Assembly: GCF_946463545.1 (NCBI RefSeq)
Contig: NZ_OX296583.1
Location: 496,001-560,000, forward strand
Source of the DNA: Methanothermococcus thermolithotrophicus DSM 2095
GTDB taxonomy: Archaea; AGJL01; Methanococci; Methanococcales; Methanococcaceae
Direction: 5' to 3'
DNA length: 64,000 nucleotides
The notes under the pieces are model-generated. The model did no database searches, was not told the origin of the DNA, and saw only the letters and a program-made list of their open reading frames with translations. The position numbers and the translations under genes are program-made. Of this stretch, positions 9,752-17,845 are shown piece by piece. The stretch's first letter is position 1. Each line of letters opens with the position of its first letter.

Positions 9752-10717
9752 GTGCTTTTCAGGAAACTTTCAACTGTAGAAAGGGTTTACAACATAGGAT
9801 TAGAACAAAAAGTACTATCGGATGTATTTAAATGTATTAGCGGTTTTATTAAAGAAGCAGAGGAGGATTTAATAAAACTCTATGATCTGAGAATACTTGA
9901 TAAGATCCCAGTTGATCAAATAATGACCAAGGATGTTGTATTGATTAATGAAGAAGATAGCGTTGATGAACTAGAACGGATTATCAAAAAGTACAAACAC
10001 ATGGGCTATCCGGTTGTTGATAAAAACGGAAATCTAGTTGGTATTGTAACATTTAAGGATTTGGGCAAGAAAAAGGGGGGCCTATTTTTGAAAAATAAAA
10101 TTAAAGATATAATGACCCCAAAAGAACAGCTCATACTAATTTCTCCCGATACGTCAGCATCGGAATCCCAAAAAATCATGGCCAAAAATGCCATAGGAAG
10201 ACTGTTAGTCGTTGATGAAAATGAAAATATTGTGGGAATAGTAAGTAAAGGAGATATTGTAAGAACGTATCAAATATACAGCAATAAAGTTACAAAAATC
10301 AAAGAATGTAGTCGTATAACTAATTTTTATTTTTATGACTGTGAAAAATCAAAAATGGAAAAACTCGCAGATGATTTAGTAATATTATTGGGGGGCAGAG
10401 GATTTATTATATCAGAAAAAGAAGATTATATTGAAATATTAACAAGAGATTGGGAACCACTAGCTAAAATAATGAAGAATAGAGGCAAAATAGATCATAT
10501 CTCCCTAACCACTAAGTTATTGGACATATTGGAACTAAGTATTGTTAATGAGATATTGGGGCTTATTGAAAAATATAGTTTTGAGGAAATCGTCATAACT
10601 GACCATATAACACTGATTGATGAAAGATCATCAATACAGAGGATCATAACAGATGTGACATCATTTAGAGATAGTAAAAAAACATTTGGTACCATAACAA
10701 TAAGATCTGATTTCTAA
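9752..10717 (+). CDS. CBS-domain pair protein
   Basis: About 321 residues. An N-terminal helical stretch of about 50 residues precedes two CBS domains: first VDQIMTKDVVLINEEDSVDE to GNLVGIVTFKDL, then IKDIMTPKEQLILISPDTSA to ENIVGIVSKGDIV. CBS pairs bind adenosyl ligands (AMP, ATP, SAM) and act as regulatory switches. The remaining C-terminal 150 residues match no domain I recognise. GTG at 9752 is preferred because GGTGAT lies four bases upstream; ATG at 9740 is an alternative lacking a ribosome site. The gene stands alone, so its regulated partner is unknown. Confidence 0.85.
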   Translation: MLFRKLSTVERVYNIGLEQKVLSDVFKCISGFIKEAEEDLIKLYDLRILDKIPVDQIMTKDVVLINEEDSVDELERIIKKYKHMGYPVVDKNGNLVGIVTFKDLGKKKGGLFLKNKIKDIMTPKEQLILISPDTSASESQKIMAKNAIGRLLVVDENENIVGIVSKGDIVRTYQIYSNKVTKIKECSRITNFYFYDCEKSKMEKLADDLVILLGGRGFIISEKEDYIEILTRDWEPLAKIMKNRGKIDHISLTTKLLDILELSIVNEILGLIEKYSFEEIVITDHITLIDERSSIQRIITDVTSFRDSKKTFGTITIRSDF

Positions 10718-10821
10718 TAACGCATATATTATATCATTTCTTTTGCAGCTCACCTGTTGTAATAGATTAACTTCTGAACCCCAAATATATTATATTTATA
10801 AAAGTTTAGGTGTGATAGATA

Positions 10822-11721
10822 ATGTATCAAATTGTTAGGTATGAAGGAGGAGTTTACAAAAACAACGTCCTGAAGGAATGGATAGAGGATATTGGGGGCT
10901 TTATAATTCAGGAACACGTTATGCAACTGGATGTTTACATGACTGTTGCTTTACCTCAAAATGAAATAGAAAACTTCAAAAAAGAATCCAAAAAATACAA
11001 GGGGAAGGTAGTCGAAACCCCACTTGCAGGAACTGAAATTGCAGTGGTGGCACCTAGTTTATCAAGACATCATCTCCCACACATAGCCTGTGATGTTTCT
11101 GAATATGTAAGGAGATTTGGTGCTAAACCCAACATGATAGGACTTTCTCACGGAGCTGGGAAGAATATTAGTGAACTTAGGGAAAAAGAAAAGAGATTGA
11201 TTGAAGAACACGACATTGCAATATATGTTATGGGTAACTTTGAAAGCTGTATAAAGGATAAAACCCATTTATTCAACGTTGATATTCCAATAGTTGTTAC
11301 TGGCGGACCAGAAAAATTAGATATTCCATACGTATATGTTGGAAACTTAGGTAGGAGAGCTCATAGGTTAAGGCATGGAGATGAAATAAGAGCATTAAGA
11401 AAAATGATAGATGAAGTTACAAGGTTGATCAATGAAAGAAGGACAGAACTATCTTACGACCCCCCAATAGTTCCTCCAGTTGTTGTAAAGGATGAAATAG
11501 AAAAACGTGTAGATGAAATCTATGGAATATTTGCCCCGATGCCTATTGTAACCCAGTTGGATGGATTAAGGATTAAATTAGACTACGATACCTACAAGGA
11601 AAAAATAGAGAATGTTAAAGTTGGTAGATATATTTTAAAGGACATAGCATACATAACAAGATCTGAAATGAAAAATTATATTTTAGTTAAGATAAAGCCA
11701 ACATCCGAAGTTAAATATTAG
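10822..11721 (+). CDS. mmp7: Methanogenesis marker protein 7
   Basis: 299-residue methanogen-specific protein. Mmp7 is part of the ATP-dependent complex, with McrC, Mmp17, Mmp3 and component A2, that reductively activates the nickel of F430 in methyl-coenzyme M reductase. Recognised by the family's whole-length pattern (MYQIVRYEGGVYKNNVLKEW; SRHHLPHIACDVSEYVRRFG; YVYVGNLGRRAHRLRHGDE). The start follows TTAGGTGATAGATA. It precedes the 144-residue unknown gene by 15 bases with a strong GGAGGAG site, so the two are probably co-expressed. Confidence 0.9.
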   Translation: MYQIVRYEGGVYKNNVLKEWIEDIGGFIIQEHVMQLDVYMTVALPQNEIENFKKESKKYKGKVVETPLAGTEIAVVAPSLSRHHLPHIACDVSEYVRRFGAKPNMIGLSHGAGKNISELREKEKRLIEEHDIAIYVMGNFESCIKDKTHLFNVDIPIVVTGGPEKLDIPYVYVGNLGRRAHRLRHGDEIRALRKMIDEVTRLINERRTELSYDPPIVPPVVVKDEIEKRVDEIYGIFAPMPIVTQLDGLRIKLDYDTYKEKIENVKVGRYILKDIAYITRSEMKNYILVKIKPTSEVKY

Positions 11722-11736
11722 TTTGGAGGAGAAAAA

Positions 11737-12171
11737 ATGAATATCGAAACATTGGAAAATGAAAACATTGAAATTGTTGAATTACCTTTACCGCCTGGAA
11801 TCCCACAATCAATCATTGCTAGATTACTTGACATTTGTAATATTGAATACGAAGTTAAAAAGGACGAAATTCTGGATAAAGAATATCCCATACTATATGG
11901 AAGTCCGGAAAATATTGAAAATGCAAAGAAATTTATTATTTTATTCACCGAAACCAGATTGGCATTAAGGGATATTGCAAGACTTGCTAGAAGATTCAAA
12001 ACAACGGCTAATCTATACACCGAAGATGATGAACTTAAGTATGTACTCGGAATTGTTGCAAACGATGTAACAAATAAGGATAAAATTGAAATTTTAGACA
12101 GCAAACCAGAGGGAGAATTCGAAACTATAAAGATTTGTGATAAAGATTTGCATGTCCATATAATTGATTAA
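11737..12171 (+). CDS. Unknown 144-residue protein downstream of mmp7
   Basis: I do not recognise the family. The protein is acidic and soluble, with no Cys cluster, signal or membrane helix. It begins with a Pro-rich motif (ELPLPPGIPQSIIARLLDICN), has a central helical Arg-rich stretch (TRLALRDIARLARRFKTTAN, about residues 75-94) and a beta-rich end. It has its own strong ribosome site (GGAGGAGAAAAA) 15 bases after mmp7. Position suggests a link to methyl-coenzyme M reductase maturation; that is inference from gene order only. Confidence 0.8.
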   Translation: MNIETLENENIEIVELPLPPGIPQSIIARLLDICNIEYEVKKDEILDKEYPILYGSPENIENAKKFIILFTETRLALRDIARLARRFKTTANLYTEDDELKYVLGIVANDVTNKDKIEILDSKPEGEFETIKICDKDLHVHIID

Positions 12172-12207
12172 TATATTTCCATAACAAACTCATAAGGGGT
12201 TATTGAG

Positions 12208-12849
12208 ATGAAGGAAATAGAAAGCTGGCATAATGAAGCAGTTGGTAAGAAAGTAGTAGACGCACTGAAAAAGAACCTTTTTGACGCAGTATATTTTCCA
12301 ACTGCTGAAGAAGCCGTTGAATACATTTTAAATTATGTAAATAAAGGAGATAAGGTAGGTTTTGGGGGCTCCATGACTGTAAAATCCATGAATATCCAAG
12401 ATAAAGTTAAAGAAAAAGGAGCTGTAGTTTTAGATCATGGCGATCCTAACTTATCCCCTGAAGAAAAACTTGAAGTTATGAGAGCTCAGCTCACCTGTGA
12501 TTTATTCCTATGTAGTAGCAACGCGATAACTTTAAATGGTGAGCTCGTAAACGTTGATGGAGTAGGTAACAGAGTTGCAGCCCTGTCATTTGGACCTAAA
12601 AAAGTAATAATCGTAGCAGGAACTAACAAAATTTGCAAGGATGAAGATGCAGCATTTGAAAGAATAAAGATGATAGCAGCACCTAAAAACACAAAAAGAT
12701 TGAACTTATCTAACCCATGTATTAAAACAGGTTTTTGTGTAGATTGCAATAGCGAAACAAGAATTTGTAGAATCTACACAGTTATAAAAAAGAAACCTAT
12801 GCTTTCAGACATCACAGTTGTTATAGTTGGGGAAGAGCTCGGACTCTAA
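12208..12849 (+). CDS. LUD-domain protein (LutC/YkgG-like)
   Basis: 213-residue LUD (lactate utilisation) domain protein. GDKVGFGGSMTVKSMNI is the family's GGS loop, and NGELVNVDGVGNRVAALSFGPKKVIIVAGTNKI is the conserved core. In bacteria LutC is one of three subunits of iron-sulfur lactate oxidase, but stand-alone LUD proteins such as this have no proven function. Four Cys cluster near the C-terminus (NPCIKTGFCVDCNSETRIC), suggesting a metal or Fe-S site. It starts 36 bases after the unknown gene behind mmp7 and may share its transcript. Confidence 0.85.
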   Translation: MKEIESWHNEAVGKKVVDALKKNLFDAVYFPTAEEAVEYILNYVNKGDKVGFGGSMTVKSMNIQDKVKEKGAVVLDHGDPNLSPEEKLEVMRAQLTCDLFLCSSNAITLNGELVNVDGVGNRVAALSFGPKKVIIVAGTNKICKDEDAAFERIKMIAAPKNTKRLNLSNPCIKTGFCVDCNSETRICRIYTVIKKKPMLSDITVVIVGEELGL

Positions 12850-12890
12850 CATGTGAAAAATAAAAAAATAGGTTAAGTTTATTAAGTTTA

Positions 12891-13835
12891 TTATAAAACT
12901 CCCATTTTAGCCAGCAAGGCACACAACTGTATCCTTTCGTTTGCACCTTCTACTATTCTAAAATCACATTCTCCAACAGCTTCGACTAAATGAACTTTTT
13001 TCTTTTCTTCAATATCTAAATTAGGAACTTCCCTAAATATCTGTAGGAGTATATCCTCCCCACTCATACCCCATTCAATCATGAGCTTGTATAGTTGATC
13101 TCTAGCCTCATTGAATTTCCCATCTAAAGCTAATTCAATCATTTTTTTAATTTCTTCTGGTCTAGCCCTTGAAGAAACTTTATAAACAATCTCATCGGTT
13201 ATAACATTTGAAACCGCCGCTGCAGTTTGTAGTACGTTAATGGCTTTTCTCATGTCCCCCTCTGATACATAGATTACAGCCTCAACACCACTATCCTCTA
13301 AGACTAAACCTTCTTTTTCAGCTATCTCCTTTAATTTTTTTACAATGTCTTCCATTTTCAATGGTGAAAATCTAAATATGGCACATCTTGACTGTATAGG
13401 AGGAATAATCTTGCTTGAATAGTTGCACGAGAGTATAAATCGGCAGATATCTAAATACTTCTCCATGGTTCTCCTAAGGGCATTTTGAGCATCGCTTGTT
13501 AAAGCATCGCTTTCATCTAAGAATATTATTTTAAATGGAGCATCCCCAATTGGCTTTGTTCTTGCAAAATCTTTAACTTTAGTTCTAATTACATCAATAC
13601 CTCTTTCATCACTGGCATTCAGCTCTAAGAAGTTGTCTCTCCAATGTTCACCAAACAAATCCCTAGCTAAACATAGAGCTGATGTGGTCTTTCCAGTTCC
13701 AGGGGAACCGCTAAACAACATGTTTGGCATGGATTTATTTTTTACATAACTTTTAAGTCTATTTGTTATTTCATCGTGTCCAGCAACTTCATCCAAGGTT
13801 TTTGGTCGGTATTTTTCTACCCAAGGTTTTTCCAT
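12891..13835 (-). CDS. rfcS: Replication factor C small subunit
   Basis: Small ATPase subunit of the clamp loader that opens PCNA onto primed DNA. 314 residues with Walker A GSPGTGKTT (about residue 43), Walker B FLDESDAL, the arginine-finger SRC motif (IQSRCAIFRF) and a C-terminal collar. The size matches the intein-free protein, whereas the M. jannaschii homologue carries inteins. It stands alone, convergent with the LUD gene; the large subunit lies about 18 kb away at 31402. Confidence 0.97.
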   Translation of the reverse strand: MEKPWVEKYRPKTLDEVAGHDEITNRLKSYVKNKSMPNMLFSGSPGTGKTTSALCLARDLFGEHWRDNFLELNASDERGIDVIRTKVKDFARTKPIGDAPFKIIFLDESDALTSDAQNALRRTMEKYLDICRFILSCNYSSKIIPPIQSRCAIFRFSPLKMEDIVKKLKEIAEKEGLVLEDSGVEAVIYVSEGDMRKAINVLQTAAAVSNVITDEIVYKVSSRARPEEIKKMIELALDGKFNEARDQLYKLMIEWGMSGEDILLQIFREVPNLDIEEKKKVHLVEAVGECDFRIVEGANERIQLCALLAKMGVL

Positions 13836-13944
13836 AGTTACCCTCTTATTTTATTGTTAAATTCGTTATAATGCATAAAAAATAAATATTTAGATATTAA
13901 ATGTATTTATGGATGAGTTTATTATACTTACGCTTTAAAAAAAA

Positions 13945-15051
13945 TCATTCTTCAAAGTTTATATACTTCAGTATCTCTCCAAATCTAGATTTTACAATAT
14001 TTCTTTTTCCTAAAACCTTTGCATGAGCATCCAATTCAATGATTCCATAATCATATAGCTCTTTTATTGGATGATAGAGTCTAGGACCATCACTTATTCC
14101 AATGGTTACAATATTTTCATTTATTTCTTTCAATTCCTCAATAGGTAGAGCATGGGGAACCCCTGAAACTACAACTAAATCAGGTTTAATTTCTTTTAAT
14201 ATCTCTACTGCTTTTTTTCCAGTAATTGGATATTCGTCTAAACCGCCGGTTATATAATCGATATTAATATTATTCTTCGAATATTCTCCAAAAATATTCT
14301 TTGCATCATTTTTAACCTTCTCAAAGCCCACATTTTCATCTAAATTGGCTATATTTACACAGTCAAATATCCTGTTAATTTCAATCAAAGGATGGGCAAA
14401 TAAATAGGCAGTTTCCTTTTTTGCATTTAATACACAGGCCACTTTAATATCTTCCCCATTTTTAGCCCTTTCTTTTAGTTCCCTTAAGAGCTCTATAACT
14501 TCGTCAACGTCATCTTCATAGGTGGGCTTTAAATATTTACTCTTAGCCATCCCCCTATTTTTCTCAACTTCTGTAGCTTTTATAAGCATGTCTTTCTGCC
14601 TTTCAAATTCTTCTTTGCTTATTAGCCCTAACTCCAAACAGCTTTTCATGGTTCTTATGGCCCCAACGGTATTATCCATTAATCCGCTGTGGATTTCAAC
14701 TGGAACTATGATGTCTTCGTACTCGTCCAATATACTATATAGGTCTTCACCAATTATCATACTTGCACAGGTCCCAACAACGCCGATAATGTATTTTCCA
14801 TCTTTTGGTTTGTTGGATTTTAAATATTCAACTACATCATCTAAAACACTTCTCAATTTTTCCATTGCTCCAAAAATAAAGTCATTTTCTCCCATCGCAG
14901 TTGTAAAAATTCTTACACCGTCTAACTCTAAAAGTCTAGCTGTTCTAAAACAACATCCGCTTGGTCCGTGTAGTACTATGGCATCAGCCCCAATATCTCT
15001 CAATTGATACATTGCTGCAGCTATAGGAGAGGGTCTTGGATGTAATATCAT
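13945..15051 (-). CDS. cfbD: CfbD, F430 synthesis reductive cyclase subunit
   Basis: Catalytic subunit of Ni-sirohydrochlorin a,c-diamide reductive cyclase, a NifD-like component that with the NifH-like CfbC reduces the macrocycle on the way to coenzyme F430. 368 residues from the chosen ATG (MILHPRPSPIAAAMYQLRD). Cys residues expected to bind the Fe-S cluster lie in HGPSGCCFRTARLLEL and GVVGTCASMIIGEDL. The reading frame is open 37 codons further upstream, but that extension is hydrophobic and unlike the family, and GTGAT precedes the ATG at 15051. cfbC is not in the window. Confidence 0.93.
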   Translation of the reverse strand: MILHPRPSPIAAAMYQLRDIGADAIVLHGPSGCCFRTARLLELDGVRIFTTAMGENDFIFGAMEKLRSVLDDVVEYLKSNKPKDGKYIIGVVGTCASMIIGEDLYSILDEYEDIIVPVEIHSGLMDNTVGAIRTMKSCLELGLISKEEFERQKDMLIKATEVEKNRGMAKSKYLKPTYEDDVDEVIELLRELKERAKNGEDIKVACVLNAKKETAYLFAHPLIEINRIFDCVNIANLDENVGFEKVKNDAKNIFGEYSKNNINIDYITGGLDEYPITGKKAVEILKEIKPDLVVVSGVPHALPIEELKEINENIVTIGISDGPRLYHPIKELYDYGIIELDAHAKVLGKRNIVKSRFGEILKYINFEE

Positions 15052-15100
15052 AACTATCACTTTTTTTAAGATGTTACAAGTTATTGGTATAAAAACATAA

Positions 15101-15110
15101 TATATAAAAC
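15101..15110 (+). promoter_or_regulatory. TATA box, DUF211 gene
   Basis: ATATATAAA-type box about 75 bases before the TTG of the DUF211 gene, in the divergent cfbD/DUF211 spacer, consistent with an archaeal promoter. Assigned by composition and position only. Confidence 0.35.
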
Positions 15111-15179
15111 TATAAAAACCCCATGTGATATAATAGAAATATAATAAACTACGATATTTCACACTGGGAGGAATAGAAG

Positions 15180-15473
15180 TTGACCGGATTAAGAAGAATA
15201 GTTCTTGATGTTTTAAAAACTCATGAACCTAAATTAAACGATTTAGCCCTCAAACTATGTGGATTAAAAGAAGTAGATGGTGTAAACATTACTGTTTATG
15301 AGATAGATAAATCCACGGAAAATATTAAAATAACAATTGAAGGAACAAATTTGCAATACGAGCCTATCAAAGAAATCATTGAATCCATGAATGGAGTTAT
15401 ACACAGTATTGATGAGGTCGCAGCTGGAAAAAGAATTATCGAAGAAGTAAAAACGCCACAAGATAGGCATTAA
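15180..15473 (+). CDS. DUF211 family protein
   Basis: 97-residue small ferredoxin-fold protein of the archaeal DUF211 family, whose members form oligomers but have no agreed function. The whole-length pattern is diagnostic (LRRIVLDVLKTHEPKLNDLAL; VDGVNITVYEIDKSTENIKITIEG; GVIHSIDEVAAGKRI). The start is TTG, supported by the strong GGGAGGAAT site nine bases upstream. It diverges from cfbD across about 130 bases. No metal-binding motif is evident. Confidence 0.9.
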   Translation: MTGLRRIVLDVLKTHEPKLNDLALKLCGLKEVDGVNITVYEIDKSTENIKITIEGTNLQYEPIKEIIESMNGVIHSIDEVAAGKRIIEEVKTPQDRH

Positions 15474-15512
15474 CTTTTTCCTACCATAGCAAAGGAACTA
15501 TAAAATCATATG

Positions 15513-15532
15513 GTTTGTTCAATTGAACAAAC
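15513..15532. repeat. Perfect 20-bp palindrome
   Basis: GTTTGTTCAATTGAACAAAC is its own reverse complement. It lies 40 bases beyond DUF211 and before the IS605-type segment. It could be an operator for a dimeric regulator or a weak hairpin terminator. Confidence 0.6.
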
Positions 15533-15570
15533 ATACAAATATAGTTTTATTTTATTTTGATTTAACATAA

Positions 15571-15624
15571 AAACGGCTATCTATTATTTTTGCTATATAT
15601 TCAAACTACTAAATATAGCCGTTT
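15571..15624. repeat. Stem-loop at left side of tnpB segment
   Basis: AAACGGCTAT (15571-15580) pairs perfectly with ATAGCCGTTT (15615-15624), leaving a 34-base AT-rich loop. Sub-terminal hairpins are typical of IS200/IS605 ends, so this may be part of the left end of the tnpB-bearing element. Exact boundaries could not be fixed. Confidence 0.5.
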
Positions 15625-15734
15625 GAAACTGTTTAAAAATTCGTAGACAAATATGGGCATTTATAGTTAAACAATAAAGAAATTTTTATATATCTGATAA
15701 AAGATGAGATTATTAAAAACAAACAAACAATGCT

Positions 15735-16976
15735 ATGTCGAATAAAACAAAATCGAAAAATAACCAAGAATTGACTTACCAAGTCGTTCTATCTTACAAA
15801 GTTAGTCATAACTATCCACTTAAAACTTTTTTAACTGAATGTAAAGACAAGTTAAACATAAGCATCGACATAATTTGGAATAACATCGAATACACTAAAA
15901 AAGGTTATCCAAAACTCCCGAAATCAAACGAATTCAAAAGAAATTTAAGAAACAAACTCTTAGAAAATTGGAATTATGCCTCTCATTATATCGATGGGGT
16001 TATAAAAACCGCTTATTCAGTCTTAGAAAGTTGGTTATCTAACTATAAAAGAGGTTATAGAACTAAAACAAAACCGAAAGTAGAGCGGCTATTCGTTAGG
16101 GTTAAGACAACTCTAATAAAATACGATAAGGAAAAAGGAGAGATAAGGATAACCATAAAACCGAGAAAAGAATATTTAGTTTTAAACATTAAAAACGAAT
16201 GGTTTTTCGATAAAGTTAAAGATTTATCAATAGGAGAAATTATTTTAAAAGAAAATGAGGCATTTTTAACGTTCAAAGATAATCTAAACTATTCAGATAA
16301 AGAAATAGTTGTTGGGGTGGATAGCAATCTAAAATCTCTCGATTTGTTCCATCCGATAGAAGGCTGGATAAGAGTTGATTTAACCGAATTACATCGACTT
16401 AAAGAAGTTTATGATAAAAAAATCGACTTTCTTAAATCATTGCTTAAAAAATGCCCTTTAAGAGTTATGAGAAAGATAGAAAGGTTATTCGAAAGGAGAA
16501 GGAACAGAGTTAAAGATTTTTTACACAAACTCACAATCCAATTATCTCGATTATTTCATAACGCGATTTTTGTTTTTGAGGATTTGAATAAGAGGAAGAT
16601 GTATAAAAATAAATACTTCAATAGAAGAATAGACAGGACAAATTGGAACAGCATAATACAAAAAATCAGCTATAAAACGATTGTTATCTTAGTTAATCCT
16701 GCCTACACTTCGACAACCTGTCCTATATGCAGGAGTAAAATGGAGTCCCAAGAGGGGCAGGTTGTTTGCTGTAATTGTTCAGACTCTTTTAACCGTCAGT
16801 TAGTTGGCTGTTTAAATATTTTTAAAAGAGGTTTAGGAAAAATTAAAGAGTTGATGGGTGGCTCAGGGGTTACCACGACAGGGACAGAGGTTTCCTTTAG
16901 AAAACTGATGACGTCCAATCCAAACGTGGTCTATTGTGTAGATTATAACGGAAAATACTTAATAAGAGTTGGTTAA
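15735..16976 (+). mobile_element. tnpB: IS605-type TnpB, catalytic RuvC-III residue lost
   Basis: 413-residue TnpB of the IS200/IS605 superfamily, normally an RNA-guided nuclease that promotes element retention. RuvC-I Asp196 (VGVDSN) and RuvC-II Glu282 (FEDLNK) are intact, and the zinc ribbon is CPIC...CCNC. The RuvC-III motif, usually DRDVxAxxN, reads NRQLVGCLN: Asn353 and Gln355 replace both acidic residues. No tnpA lies nearby, no Shine-Dalgarno site precedes the ATG, and the reading frame is otherwise full length. It could be an inactivated relic or a nuclease-dead guide-RNA-binding repressor; the downstream 130 bases would hold any guide RNA. Confidence 0.88.
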
Positions 16977-17107
16977 ATGTCTATAATTGTCTATATTTGA
17001 CCATGTTTGGAGAACCCCGTTTAACGAAGATAGTTATTAAATCCAAAATTTTAAGCGTTTCATATAAATTGTAAAATCACTATACTCATGATTTTAAGAG
17101 GAATACA

Positions 17108-17809
17108 ATGATAGACAAAACTGTTGATATCAACCATATTTTTGAAGAGGACGAAATAAAACTACTAAAGGACATGGGCTGGAATAGGTCAATAGCTGTT
17201 CAATATCACAATGAGTACGATAAGGAAAAATTTGATAAAGCCAAAGAATATGGGGAGAAACACGGTTTAGAGATATATTGTGGAATTAAAATAAAGACCG
17301 ATTCCTCAAAAGATTTAACAAAAGCCATTAAACGTTTTAGAAATAAAGCAGATGTTCTTTTAGTCGAAGGAGGGATCGTAAAAATCAATAGAAAAGCCCT
17401 TGAATCCCATGAAGTAGATATTTTATCAACCCCTGAATTAAATAGAAATGATAACGGTATTGACCACATACTTGCAAGGTTGGGAAGCACCCACAGGGTA
17501 GCAATTGAACTAAATTTAAACAGTTTGTTGGAAAAAAAGTACTATGAACGAGCGAGGTTGTTGTGGTCATTTAGGAGAAACATATTTCTTGCAAGAAAAT
17601 ACGATACCCCAGTTGTGATTTCAAGCGGTGCAAAGGACATTTACGGTATAAAATCCCCAAACGACCTAAGGAGTTTTTTAAACACCCTTATAGATCCTAT
17701 TTACTCAAAAAAGATAATGGAAACCACAAATAAGATTTTAGATTATAGGATTTACCTAAAAAAGAACAATGTGGTAAGGTATGGTATAGAAATTGTAAAG
17801 GAAGAATAA
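17108..17809 (+). CDS. rnp3: RNase P protein component 3 (p30)
   Basis: 233-residue archaeal RNase P subunit, TIM-barrel-like and homologous to eukaryotic Rpp30; with the RNA and other proteins it trims the 5' leader of tRNA precursors. Recognised by ADVLLVEGGIVKINRKALES, VDILSTPEL, GIDHILARLG and VVISSGAKDIYGIKSPNDLRSFL. GAGGAAT precedes the ATG. It stands between the tnpB segment and the convergent beta-CASP nuclease. In many archaea p30 sits in ribosomal or exosome operons; here it appears isolated. Confidence 0.93.
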   Translation: MIDKTVDINHIFEEDEIKLLKDMGWNRSIAVQYHNEYDKEKFDKAKEYGEKHGLEIYCGIKIKTDSSKDLTKAIKRFRNKADVLLVEGGIVKINRKALESHEVDILSTPELNRNDNGIDHILARLGSTHRVAIELNLNSLLEKKYYERARLLWSFRRNIFLARKYDTPVVISSGAKDIYGIKSPNDLRSFLNTLIDPIYSKKIMETTNKILDYRIYLKKNNVVRYGIEIVKEE

Positions 17810-17845
17810 AACAAAATATAATAAAATATAGCATCATAATAGTAC

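Noticed and set aside
12891-13835. Searched RFC small subunit for inteins known in M. jannaschii
   Set aside because: The protein is 314 residues with uninterrupted Walker and SRC motifs, so no intein is present. The same holds for rfcL and infB.
14522-15007. Long plus-strand frame of 161 codons inside cfbD
   Set aside because: It is the antisense shadow of a conserved gene, is rich in Ser/Leu/Phe in the way AT-rich antisense frames are, and has no ribosome site.
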